DNA of 9,863 nucleotides from Pseudomonadota bacterium (GTDB lineage: Bacteria; Pseudomonadota; Gammaproteobacteria; Burkholderiales; SCOH01): assembly GCA_030917985.1 (NCBI GenBank), contig JAUPTR010000164.1:1-9863 (forward strand), given 5' to 3'. How positions within the stretch are numbered: position 1 is the first letter of the stretch; every line of letters begins with the position of its first letter. The notes under the pieces were generated by a model that worked only from the letters and a program-made list of their open reading frames with translations, searched no databases and was not told where the DNA came from. Below are positions 1-6,787 of this stretch, piece after piece. Made by a program: the position numbers and the translations under genes.

Positions 1-34
1 GAGGCAAGATGCAACGCAAAACCGGAAGCGACAG

Positions 35-128
35 ATTCCATTTCCAAACCGAACGGGATGTCGGCACAGGCGTACTGCTACTCACACCAAGGTGAGGCCC
101 GCTTTCGCATTCGCTTTGGAAATGGAAT
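35..128. repeat. Long inverted repeat (19-nt arms, 18 of 19 paired) left of rpsO
   Basis: Arms at 35-48 and 115-128 are perfect 14-nt reverse complements (ATTCCATTTCCAAA and TTTGGAAATGGAAT). After one C/C mismatch the pairing continues for four more bases (50-53 with 110-113). A small nested hairpin, CTCAC at 81-85 with GTGAG at 92-96, sits inside the loop. No clear target-site duplication flanks the arms. It lies downstream of rpsO, where proteobacteria usually carry pnp, whose mRNA leader in E. coli folds into a long RNase III-processed stem. A pnp-leader hairpin is therefore one reading and a miniature inverted-repeat element another. The repeat is seen directly; either function is inference. 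Confidence 0.75.
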
Positions 129-180
129 GAGCTTCGCCGCATCAGGCAGGGCGTCGCGAAAAAACGGAAATACAATGGCG

Positions 181-223
181 GCGGGCCGGAACAGTCCGAT
201 TGCAACAACAGCACCGGACCCGC
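181..223 (-). other. Weak stem-loop downstream of rpsO
   Basis: GCGGG at 181-185 pairs with CCCGC at 219-223, and CCGG at 186-189 pairs with CCGG at 214-217 across a single bulged base, enclosing a 24-nt loop. On the minus strand a run of six T follows only about 17 nt later (164-159), so it is not a canonical intrinsic terminator. It may help protect or end the rpsO transcript, or be chance pairing in a GC-rich stretch. Nothing else recognisable was found between 129 and 238. Confidence 0.25.
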
Positions 224-238
224 AACCGATGACGCAAA

Positions 239-508
239 TTACTTGCGCAGACCCAGACGTTCGATCAGGGTGCGATAGCGATCCAGATCGTTGTCTTTCA
301 GATAGTTCAGCAGGCTGCGGCGCTGGCTCACCATTTTCAACAGACCACGACGACCGTGATGGTCTTTGGCGTTGGTCTTGAAGTGACCGGTCAGGTCGTT
401 GATGCGAGCGGTCAGCAGCGCAACTTGAACTTCGGTGGAACCGGTATCAGCTTCGCCACGGGCGAATTGCTTAACGATTTCTGCTTTCTGGGCAGTAGTA
501 ATAGCCAT
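239..508 (-). CDS. rpsO: 30S ribosomal protein S15
   Basis: This encodes S15, a primary 16S rRNA-binding protein of the 30S platform that binds the three-way junction of the central domain and helps form intersubunit bridge B4. The product is 89 aa, the normal family size. The signature block DTGSTEVQVALLTARI spans residues 21-36, the rRNA-binding region KDHHGRRGLLKMVSQRRSLL runs from about 48 to 67, and the C-terminus ends LIERLGLRK. The ATG at 508 is preferred over an upstream TTG because GGAGAG (minus-strand sense of 517-522) lies 8 nt before it and the family N-terminus starts there. A separate promoter lies just upstream. S15 often represses its own translation, but I could not recognise a known leader fold in the very short leader. 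Identification is certain. Confidence 0.98.
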   Translation of the reverse strand: MAITTAQKAEIVKQFARGEADTGSTEVQVALLTARINDLTGHFKTNAKDHHGRRGLLKMVSQRRSLLNYLKDNDLDRYRTLIERLGLRK

Positions 509-542
509 GTGAATAACTCTCCAAAATCCTGAAAAAACGCAT

Positions 543-572
543 ATTGTACCTTTTGCCAAGGCACATGCTCAA
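543..572 (-). promoter_or_regulatory. Candidate sigma-70 promoter of rpsO
   Basis: Read on the minus strand, TTGAGC (567-572, 4 of 6 consensus) is followed by an 18-nt spacer and TACAAT (543-548, 5 of 6). Transcription would begin near 536 and leave a leader of about 28 nt before the rpsO ATG. Separate expression of rpsO from a promoter inside this cluster is common in proteobacteria. Confidence 0.55.
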
Positions 573-661
573 GTTGTCGATGGCGAAGACAGACTTGTAC
601 AACAAGAAACTACACACTTTATTTCCTGCCCGGCCGTAACCGGACAACAAACTTCAAATTT

Positions 662-1573
662 TCAGCCGGTTTTTTGCGGCTTGACGACGCGCTTGGGCGC
701 CAATCTGCCGTCCGGCTGAATCAAACCCAAGCCAATAAAACGCCGGGCTGCATCATACACTTTCAGCTCACCCTCTGTCGGCAGATTTGCCTGCCAAACC
801 GGGTTTCCGTTCTGCCAGTAATGAGCGGCGGCATCATCCAGACTCACAGACGCCAAGCTTGCCAACAGACAATCCGGGCCGAGCAGCAAGGCATCACGCT
901 GATCCAGCTGCATGTCTTCCAGCTGAGCAATTGTCACTGCATCATGCAGATGAAAGCCTGCGGTACGCGTGCGGCGCAGACCGGTCAAATGCGCTCCGCA
1001 GCCCAAGTTGCGGCCGATTTCTTCAGCCAGCACGCGGATATAGGTACCTTTGCTGCAATCCACAGCAATATCGAAAACATCATCGCGAAAATCAAGCAAG
1101 GTCAGCGCATGGATCGTAATCTCTCGCGCCTGGCGCTCGATATCGACACCCTGTCGTGCATATTCGTAGAGTGCCTTGCCCTGATGTTTCAAGGCCGAAT
1201 ACATCGGCGGCACCTGCGACATGCGCCCTACCAGCTGCGGCAGCAGTGCTTCCAGCTGCGGCTGCGAAACATTGACCTCACTCGTTGCCAGTACCTCACC
1301 CTCGCTATCGCCAGTGGTGGTGGTGGCGCCGAGTTTGACCGTGGCAATATAAGCCTTGTCGGCATCCAGCAAGGTCTGCGAGAACTTGGTCGCCTCGCCA
1401 AGGCAAATCGGCAGCAAACCAGTGGCCAAGGGATCCAGATTTCCGGTATGCCCAGCCTTCTCGGCCTGAAACAGCCATTTCACTTTCTGCAACGCACCAT
1501 TACTGGAAAAACCAATAGGCTTGTCCAGCAACAACACGCCCGACACCGGACGTTTTACCCGCTTGATCTGCAA
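662..1573 (-). CDS. truB: tRNA pseudouridine(55) synthase TruB
   Basis: TruB isomerises U55 to pseudouridine in the T-loop of elongator tRNAs. With the TTG start at 1573 the product is 303 aa, normal for the family. Motif GHTGNLDPLATG at residues 41-52 carries the catalytic aspartate D47. VPPMYSALKHQGKALYEYAR (121-140) and CSKGTYIR (173-180) are the other conserved TruB blocks, and a PUA-like C-terminal region of about 60 residues follows. The longest open frame begins at another TTG (1630) deep inside rbfA. I prefer TTG 1573 because it lies one base after the rbfA stop and gives the short basic lead before KRPVSGVLLLDKP that relatives have. There is no ATG near that start and no strong Shine-Dalgarno site, so translation is probably coupled to rbfA. 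The function is certain; the start is likely but unproven. Confidence 0.95.
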   Translation of the reverse strand: MQIKRVKRPVSGVLLLDKPIGFSSNGALQKVKWLFQAEKAGHTGNLDPLATGLLPICLGEATKFSQTLLDADKAYIATVKLGATTTTGDSEGEVLATSEVNVSQPQLEALLPQLVGRMSQVPPMYSALKHQGKALYEYARQGVDIERQAREITIHALTLLDFRDDVFDIAVDCSKGTYIRVLAEEIGRNLGCGAHLTGLRRTRTAGFHLHDAVTIAQLEDMQLDQRDALLLGPDCLLASLASVSLDDAAAHYWQNGNPVWQANLPTEGELKVYDAARRFIGLGLIQPDGRLAPKRVVKPQKTG

Positions 1574-1574
1574 C

Positions 1575-1958
1575 TTATTTATCGTTTCCGTCTTCGTCTT
1601 CAGCAGCCTTATCCGCCACCGCCGAGTCAATCAGGCGCGACAGGAACATGCCACGCTCTACCGATTCATCGTATTGAAAGTGCAACTGCGGCATGGTGCG
1701 CAACTTGATACGCTGCCCCAAAGCAGAACGCAGAAAACCCGCCGCATGCTGCAGCGTACTCAAGGTTTCCTGCCTCTGTTCGTCGCTACCGAGCACGGTA
1801 AAGAACACTTTGGCGTGCGAATAATCGCGCGTAACGTCGACACCGGTAAACGTCAGCATGCCGATGCGCGGGTCTTTCAACTCGTGGCGGATGATATCCG
1901 GCAACTCGCGCAACACCTGCTGACCAACACGGTCGGAACGAGAATAGTCTTTGGCCAT
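1575..1958 (-). CDS. rbfA: 30S ribosome-binding factor A
   Basis: RbfA is a small KH-fold protein that binds the 30S subunit near helix 1 of 16S rRNA during late maturation and is important for growth in the cold. The 127-aa product has the family pattern: N-terminal SRSDRVGQQVLRELPDIIRHELKDPRI (about 6-32), the beta-strand block TGVDVTRDYSHAKVFFTVLG (38-57), and the interrupted-helix motif HAAGFLRSALGQRIKLRTMPQL (71-92). A conserved FQYDESVERG segment (95-103) precedes a charged acidic tail ending DEDGNDK. The ATG lies 6 nt after the infB stop. No Shine-Dalgarno sequence is visible, since the preceding bases are the end of infB, which suggests coupled translation. Identification is certain. 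Confidence 0.97.
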   Translation of the reverse strand: MAKDYSRSDRVGQQVLRELPDIIRHELKDPRIGMLTFTGVDVTRDYSHAKVFFTVLGSDEQRQETLSTLQHAAGFLRSALGQRIKLRTMPQLHFQYDESVERGMFLSRLIDSAVADKAAEDEDGNDK

Positions 1959-1964
1959 GAAAGA

Positions 1965-4640
1965 TTACAGCGTCCGCGCTACTTCAACGATTTCGTAGGC
2001 TTCGAGCAAGTCTTTTTCCTGAATATCGTTGAAATTGCGCAACGACAAACCACACTCAAAACCACCCTTCACTTCTTTCACGTCGTCCTTGAAGCGCTTC
2101 AACGAATCCAGCTCGCCATCGTGAATCACCACGTTATTGCGCAGCAAACGGACACGGGAGTTGCGACGCACCACGCCTTCCAGCACCAGACAACCAGCAA
2201 TGGTGCCGACCTTGGACACAGTGAACACCTGGCGCACCTCGACCATACCGGTAACCTGCTCTTTGCGCTCCGGTGCCAACATGCCCGACAACGCGGCCTT
2301 CACCTCATCCACCGCCTGGTAAATGATGTTGTAGTAACGGATGTCGACACTATTGGCTTCGATCAGGCGGCGCGCACCGGCGTCAGCACGGGTGTTGAAG
2401 CCAATCATCACTGCGCTCGAAGCAATCGCCAGATTGACATCGGACTCGGTAATCGCCCCCACGCCACTGTGAATGATGTTGACACGAACTTCGTCGGTCG
2501 ACAGTTTCAACAGGCTATGGGCCAGTGCTTCGCAGGAACCCTGAACATCGGCCTTGATGATCAGCGCCAGGTTTTTCACTTCGCCTTCGCCCATCTGCTG
2601 GAACATGTTTTCCAGTTTGGCTGCCTGACGTTTGGCCAACACGGTATCGCGGAACTTGCCCTGGCGGAACAAGGCGATTTCGCGCGCTTTTTTCTCGTCG
2701 TGCAACACCAGTACCTCTTCGCCGGCATTCGGTACGTCAGCCAGGCCCTGGATTTCACATGGAATCGACGGGCCTGCCTCATTAATCGGCTTGCCGTTTT
2801 CGTCCAGCATCGCACGAACACGACCAAATGCGGCTCCGGCCAGAATCACGTCACCACGACGCAGGGTACCGTTTTGCACCAGGATGGTAGCAACCGGGCC
2901 ACGGCCCTTGTCCAGACGGGCCTCGATCACCAGACCTTTGGCTGGCGCCTGCTTGGCGGCCTTCAGCTCCAGAACCTCGGCCTGCAACAGGATGCCTTCC
3001 AGCAGATCATCGATACCCTGACCGGTTTTCGCCGATACATCGACAAACATCGCATCGCCACCCCAGTCTTCCGGCACCACTTCCTGCGCCACCAGCTCCT
3101 GACGGATACGCTCAGGATTCGAATCCTGTTTATCGATCTTGTTGACGGCAACAACAATCGGCACACCAGCAGCCTTGGCATGGTGAATTGCCTCGATGGT
3201 TTGCGGCATCACGCCGTCATCGGCAGCAACAACCAGCACCACCAAGTCGGTAACCTTGGCACCACGTGCACGCATTGCGGTAAACGCTTCGTGACCCGGT
3301 GTATCGAGGAAGGTAATCATGCCGCGCTCGGTCTCGACATGATAAGCGCCGATATGCTGGGTAATGCCGCCCGCTTCGCCACTGGCAACGCGAGTACGAC
3401 GAATATGGTCCAGCAGCGAAGTTTTACCGTGGTCAACGTGACCCATCACGGTCACCACCGGTGCCCGCGACGACTCTTCCAGTGTTGCCAGCTCCTGATG
3501 ATCAGCCAGGAAGGCTTCCGGATCATCCGCTTTGGCGGCTTCTGCCTTGTGGCCCATTTCTTCGGTGACGATCATCGCGGTTTCCTGATCCAGCACCTGA
3601 TTGATGGTCACCATCATGCCCATCTTCATTAGCACCTTGATCACTTCGGCCGCCTTGACCGACATCTTGTGCGCCAGCTCGGCAACGGTAATGGTTTCCG
3701 GAATTACAACATCCTTAACCACCGGCTCGGTTGGAGCCTGAAATGCATGCTGCGAATCGCCACCCTTGTGGCGGCCACCACCCTTGCCGGCGCGCCAACC
3801 GCTGCCTGCATCGCCACCGCGGGTTTTGATACCACCGCCCGGGCGCTTTTTAGCACTGTCGTCACGACCACTGCCACCCTTGGCATCGCGACCGCCTTTT
3901 TTGGCATCGGCACGATCCGCCGGTTTGTCTGCAGCCTTGGCTACAGGCTTGTCGGCCACCACTGGTGCCGCTGCACGCTGAGCGGCTGCCGCTTCGGCTG
4001 CACGCCGATCGGTTTCACGCTGCTGACGCACACGCAAATCCTCTGCCTGACGCTTGGCCAGTTCTGCATGTTTACGCGCCTCTGCCTCACGCAGCGCACG
4101 TTCCTTCTCATCAATAACCGACAACCGGACTGGCGGTGCAGGTGGCTCAATTACCAGTTCGGCAACCGGTGCAGCAGCCTCAACCACCGGCGGAGCCAGT
4201 TCGACCACAGGCTCCGGCTCGGCAACCACAACCGGCTCCGGCTCAACCACAATCACCGGCTCTTCAATCACCGGCTCAACAGGCAAGGGTTCTGGCTCCA
4301 CGGCTGCCGGCACTTCTGCATCCGCAGCCAAGTCGCTTGGATCACGCTTGACAAATACGCGCTTCTTACGCACTTCAACCTGGATGGTGCGTGCCTTGCC
4401 TGTCGCATCCGACTTGCGGATTTCGGTAGTTTCGCGCTTGGTCAGGGTAATTTTCTGCTTACCCTCTTCCGCGCCGCCATGCATCTTGCGCAAGTATTCC
4501 AGCAAGCGGGTTTTGTCCTGCTCGGTCAATAAATCGGTTGATGCCTTTTTCTCGACACCAGCCGCACGCAACTGTTCCAGCAGCAACTCAGGCTGCAAGC
4601 CAAGCTCACCGGCAAACTGTTGAACGTTCGTTTGTCCCAT
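1965..4640 (-). CDS. infB: Translation initiation factor IF-2
   Basis: IF2 is the GTPase that places fMet-tRNA on the 30S subunit and promotes joining of the 50S. The product is 891 aa, close to the 890 aa of E. coli IF2-alpha. The N-terminal IF2_N domain spans about 1-52 and an associated basic region about 56-100. A low-complexity Pro/Glu/Val linker (114-170), a charged helical Arg/Glu/Ala stretch (178-225) and a Gly/Lys-rich segment (247-295) follow. A second IF2_N-like domain (about 313-365) precedes the G domain: G1 GHVDHGKT (400-407), G2 around GEAGGITQHIG (421-431), G3 DTPGH (446-450), G4 NKID (500-503) and G5 SAK (536-538). The C-terminal beta-barrel and tRNA-binding domains are complete. 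ATG 4640 is chosen because AGGAG lies 5 nt before it; an in-frame extension to 4694 would overlap nusA. The nusA-infB gap is 31 nt. Confidence 0.98.
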   Translation of the reverse strand: MGQTNVQQFAGELGLQPELLLEQLRAAGVEKKASTDLLTEQDKTRLLEYLRKMHGGAEEGKQKITLTKRETTEIRKSDATGKARTIQVEVRKKRVFVKRDPSDLAADAEVPAAVEPEPLPVEPVIEEPVIVVEPEPVVVAEPEPVVELAPPVVEAAAPVAELVIEPPAPPVRLSVIDEKERALREAEARKHAELAKRQAEDLRVRQQRETDRRAAEAAAAQRAAAPVVADKPVAKAADKPADRADAKKGGRDAKGGSGRDDSAKKRPGGGIKTRGGDAGSGWRAGKGGGRHKGGDSQHAFQAPTEPVVKDVVIPETITVAELAHKMSVKAAEVIKVLMKMGMMVTINQVLDQETAMIVTEEMGHKAEAAKADDPEAFLADHQELATLEESSRAPVVTVMGHVDHGKTSLLDHIRRTRVASGEAGGITQHIGAYHVETERGMITFLDTPGHEAFTAMRARGAKVTDLVVLVVAADDGVMPQTIEAIHHAKAAGVPIVVAVNKIDKQDSNPERIRQELVAQEVVPEDWGGDAMFVDVSAKTGQGIDDLLEGILLQAEVLELKAAKQAPAKGLVIEARLDKGRGPVATILVQNGTLRRGDVILAGAAFGRVRAMLDENGKPINEAGPSIPCEIQGLADVPNAGEEVLVLHDEKKAREIALFRQGKFRDTVLAKRQAAKLENMFQQMGEGEVKNLALIIKADVQGSCEALAHSLLKLSTDEVRVNIIHSGVGAITESDVNLAIASSAVMIGFNTRADAGARRLIEANSVDIRYYNIIYQAVDEVKAALSGMLAPERKEQVTGMVEVRQVFTVSKVGTIAGCLVLEGVVRRNSRVRLLRNNVVIHDGELDSLKRFKDDVKEVKGGFECGLSLRNFNDIQEKDLLEAYEIVEVARTL
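4131..4301 (-). repeat. Pro/Glu/Val low-complexity linker repeat within infB
   Basis: Residues 114-170 of IF2 consist of loosely repeated units such as EPEPVVV and EPEPVVEL. In the DNA they appear as near-copies of a segment with core GGCTCCGGCTC (plus-strand reading), for example at 4210-4220 and 4233-4243. It is a spacer between the N-terminal domains and the GTPase core. Such linkers vary greatly between species and can expand or contract by slippage. Confidence 0.7.
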
Positions 4641-4645
4641 TCTGA

Positions 4646-4650
4646 CTCCT
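4646..4650 (-). promoter_or_regulatory. Ribosome binding site of infB
   Basis: AGGAG on the minus strand stands 5 nt before ATG 4640. It supports that start over the longer reading frame beginning at 4694. Confidence 0.75.
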
Positions 4651-4671
4651 AATATATTCTCGGCTCGCGGC

Positions 4672-6150
4672 TTACTCGTTGAACCAGTGCGCACGTGCAG
4701 CCATGATCAGTTTCTTGGCTTGATCTGCATCCATATTGGTCATTTCAACCAGATCATCCACGGCCAGATCGGCCAGATCATCACGTGTTGCCACACCATT
4801 ATTTACCAGCACATGGGCCAGATCCGCATCTACGCCCTCGACGGTCAACAGCCCCTCGGCTTCGCTTTCCTTCTCTTCTTCCTTGGCGATTGCCTGAGTC
4901 AGCAGAGCATTACGGGCACGACTACGCAGTTCGTTGACGGTTTCTTCAGCAAAACCGTCTATTTCCAGCATTTCTGCCAGCGGCACATATGCCACTTCTT
5001 CCAGGGTGCTAAAACCTTCCTGCACCAATACTGTAGCCACATCTTCGTCCACATCCAGCGTACGCATGAACAGGTCACGGATCTGCTCGTATTCGGCCTC
5101 ATGTTTCTGCTCGGCCTGATCAACGGTCATGATGTTGATTTCCCAGCCAGTCAGCTCAGATGCCAGGCGCACGTTCTGGCCACCACGGCCAATCGCCTGC
5201 GCCAGTTGCTCTTCGTCCACCACCACATCCATGCTGTGCGACTCTTCGTCGATTACGATACTGCTGACATCGGCCGGCGCCAGCGCATTGATCACGAACT
5301 GAGCCGGATCTTGCGACCAGAGGATGATATCCACACGCTCGCCACCGAGCTCGGCAGTAACCGCCTGAACACGAGAGCCACGCATACCGATACAGGTGCC
5401 CTGCGGATCGATGCGCTGATCATTCGATTTCACGGCGATCTTCGCGCGCAAGCCAGGATCACGTGCCGCAGCCTTGATTTCGATCAGACCGTCTTCAATT
5501 TCCGGCACTTCAATCTCAAACAGCTTGGCCAGGAATTCACGCGCAGTGCGCGACAAAATCAATTGCGGGCCACGACCACCGCGATCGATACGCAACAGAA
5601 AGGCCCTGACGCGATCGCCCACGCGCAGATTCTCTTTCGGGATCATCTGTTCGCGAGGCAACAACGCCTCCAGCTTGCCGCATTCGATAATCACGTTTCC
5701 ACGCTCAATACGCTTGATCACGCCCGACACCATATGTTCGCGGCGCTCAAGAAAATCATTGAGGATCTGCTCACGCTCGGCATCGCGAATGCGCTGCAGA
5801 ATTACCTGCTTTGCAGTTTGTGCGCCGATACGACCGAATTCGATGGGTTCCAGTTCTTCTTCGACAAAATCGCCGATCTGCAGATTCTCGCCATGCTCAC
5901 CGGCATCGGTAATAGCGATCTGGCGGCTTGGAAATTCGTGATCATCATCCGCCACCACTTCCCAGCGACGGAAGCTGAAATGATTGCCGCTATGGCGATC
6001 AATCGCGACACGCACGTCCACTTCGTCGTGGCCAAAACGCTTCTTGGTCGCGGAAGCGAGCGCGAGTTCAAGCGCACCGAAGACAATCTCTTTGTCGACG
6101 TTTTTTTCGCGCGCCAGCGCATCCACCAGCAACAGTATTTCGCGACTCAT
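4672..6150 (-). CDS. nusA: Transcription termination/antitermination factor NusA
   Basis: NusA binds RNA polymerase near the RNA exit channel, enhances pausing and intrinsic termination, and takes part in rRNA and phage-type antitermination complexes. The product is 492 aa (E. coli 495). The N-terminal polymerase-binding domain spans about 1-130, the S1 domain about 137-200, KH1 follows with IGMRG (254-258), and KH2 with IGRGGQNVRLA (320-330). Two C-terminal acidic repeat domains (about 365-420 and 432-490) are the AR1/AR2 pair typical of gamma- and betaproteobacteria. The start is ATG 6150: the family N-terminus MSREILLLVDAL begins there and GGAGGT lies 10 nt upstream. The frame stays open to 6252, but that extension would read through a hairpin-rich leader and matches no family sequence. 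In E. coli NusA represses its own operon by promoting termination. Confidence 0.98.
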   Translation of the reverse strand: MSREILLLVDALAREKNVDKEIVFGALELALASATKKRFGHDEVDVRVAIDRHSGNHFSFRRWEVVADDDHEFPSRQIAITDAGEHGENLQIGDFVEEELEPIEFGRIGAQTAKQVILQRIRDAEREQILNDFLERREHMVSGVIKRIERGNVIIECGKLEALLPREQMIPKENLRVGDRVRAFLLRIDRGGRGPQLILSRTAREFLAKLFEIEVPEIEDGLIEIKAAARDPGLRAKIAVKSNDQRIDPQGTCIGMRGSRVQAVTAELGGERVDIILWSQDPAQFVINALAPADVSSIVIDEESHSMDVVVDEEQLAQAIGRGGQNVRLASELTGWEINIMTVDQAEQKHEAEYEQIRDLFMRTLDVDEDVATVLVQEGFSTLEEVAYVPLAEMLEIDGFAEETVNELRSRARNALLTQAIAKEEEKESEAEGLLTVEGVDADLAHVLVNNGVATRDDLADLAVDDLVEMTNMDADQAKKLIMAARAHWFNE

Positions 6151-6160
6151 TTGTGTATGA

Positions 6161-6198
6161 ACCTCCACCCGATATTTCGGCCGTCTTGCGGATCGGCC
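6161..6198 (-). promoter_or_regulatory. nusA ribosome binding site with adjacent alternative stems
   Basis: A strong Shine-Dalgarno GGAGGT (plus 6161-6166 read on the minus strand) sits 10 nt before the nusA ATG, slightly far. Immediately upstream, three short stems exclude one another: 6179-6183 with 6194-6198 (GGCCG/CGGCC), 6169-6173 with 6192-6196 (CCGAT/ATCGG), and 6169-6172 with 6177-6180 (CCGA/TCGG). The last two would end within a few bases of the Shine-Dalgarno site. The site itself is clear; a regulatory switch is only a possibility. Confidence 0.5.
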
Positions 6199-6222
6199 TG
6201 CATTCACTGAATTGTCGATACT

Positions 6223-6265
6223 AAAAAATACGTTATCCGCACCACGCAACAATGCGCGTGCCGGA
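6223..6265 (-). other. Intercistronic hairpin between rimP and nusA
   Basis: On the minus strand, bases 6265 to 6236 fold as a stem of about 12 bp with two single-G bulges closing a 4-nt loop (TTGT). A run of six T (6228-6223) follows after about 7 nt. The gap makes it a poor intrinsic terminator by standard rules, yet hairpin plus T-run is in the right order. It could be a partial terminator, a pause site or an RNA processing site between rimP and nusA. Confidence 0.4.
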
Positions 6266-6273
6266 AAAAACCT

Positions 6274-6699
6274 TTAAAACTTCGGATCCAGGCGTGCCTT
6301 GTCAAGATTGGACAAAGGCACTTCGATCAGCTTGCCGTCAGATTCGACCCGAATCACTTCACCATCAAGTCCCTGCAGCACGCCAGAAATGCGCCGCGCA
6401 CCGTCTTGTGGCAAACGCAACTTCAGCTTGACCGGCTGCCCGGCAAAACGCTCGAAATCGGAAGATTTGGTCAATGGACGATCCAAACCTGGGGACGACA
6501 CCTCCAGGCGCTCGTAATCGACGTTTTCCACCATAAACAGGCGCGTCAGGTGATTGCTGACCTTGACACAATCATCAAGCGTGATGCCAGCAGGCGAATC
6601 GATAAACAGTCGCATCAGGCCACCCCGGGCCAGCTCCAGATCGACCAACTCGTAGCCCAAACCTGCAAGCGTTGATTCCAGCAAAACACGCAATTCCAT
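6274..6699 (-). CDS. rimP: Ribosome maturation factor RimP
   Basis: RimP binds immature 30S subunits and helps assembly of the ribosomal proteins around the central pseudoknot. The 141-aa product has the two-domain family layout. An N-terminal alpha/beta domain begins with the GYELVDLEL block (15-23). The signature LEVSSPGLDRPL (65-76) marks the domain junction, and a C-terminal small beta-barrel of about 85-141 contains GVLQGLDGEVIRV (106-118). The frame stays open to 6882, but that extension would cross an intrinsic terminator and a promoter candidate, so ATG 6699 (MELRVLLESTLAG) is chosen. The Shine-Dalgarno match before it is weak. It is the first gene of the operon, with nusA 123 nt downstream. 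Identification is firm. Confidence 0.96.
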   Translation of the reverse strand: MELRVLLESTLAGLGYELVDLELARGGLMRLFIDSPAGITLDDCVKVSNHLTRLFMVENVDYERLEVSSPGLDRPLTKSSDFERFAGQPVKLKLRLPQDGARRISGVLQGLDGEVIRVESDGKLIEVPLSNLDKARLDPKF

Positions 6700-6715
6700 G
6701 ACGATCGATATCCAG

Positions 6716-6742
6716 CAAATAAAAAATGGGCCCGAAGCCCAT
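6716..6742 (-). terminator. Intrinsic terminator/attenuator in the rimP leader
   Basis: On the minus strand ATGGGC (6742-6737) pairs with GCCCAT (6731-6726) around a UUCGG loop, followed at once by five T, one A and three more T. The stem can extend with G-U pairs into the T-run. On the plus strand no T-run follows, so it works only toward rimP. No minus-strand gene exists between this point and the right end of the window, so it cannot simply close an upstream gene. An attenuator for the rimP-nusA-infB operon is the natural reading. Confidence 0.75.
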
Positions 6743-6758
6743 CCTGTAAAAGTTTGCG

Positions 6759-6787
6759 ATTGTACCAGAAGCGCTTGAAAAAGCGAA
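6759..6787 (-). promoter_or_regulatory. Candidate promoter of the rimP-nusA-infB operon
   Basis: Read on the minus strand, TACAAT (6759-6764, 5 of 6 consensus) is preceded by TGG, an extended -10 arrangement, with a weak TTCGCT (6782-6787) 17 nt upstream. Initiation near 6752 would place the terminator hairpin about 10 nt into the transcript and the rimP ATG about 53 nt downstream. The -10 is good and the -35 poor. Confidence 0.4.

Noticed and set aside
35..128. The inverted repeat as ends of an insertion sequence
   Set aside because: Only 66 bp lie between the arms, there is no transposase, and I see no target-site duplication. At most it is a miniature non-autonomous element.
674..1708. 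A 344-codon open frame on the plus strand opposite truB
   Set aside because: It is a shadow frame; TruB on the minus strand accounts for the sequence.
1521..3632. A 703-codon open frame on the plus strand opposite truB, rbfA and infB
   Set aside because: It is antisense to genes with unmistakable family motifs. Its product is rich in His, Gln and Arg, has no recognisable domain, and is explained by codon bias of the real genes.
4687..6210. A 507-codon open frame on the plus strand opposite nusA
   Set aside because: It is a shadow of nusA codon usage, with no domain, no ribosome binding site and the same biased composition as the other antisense frames.
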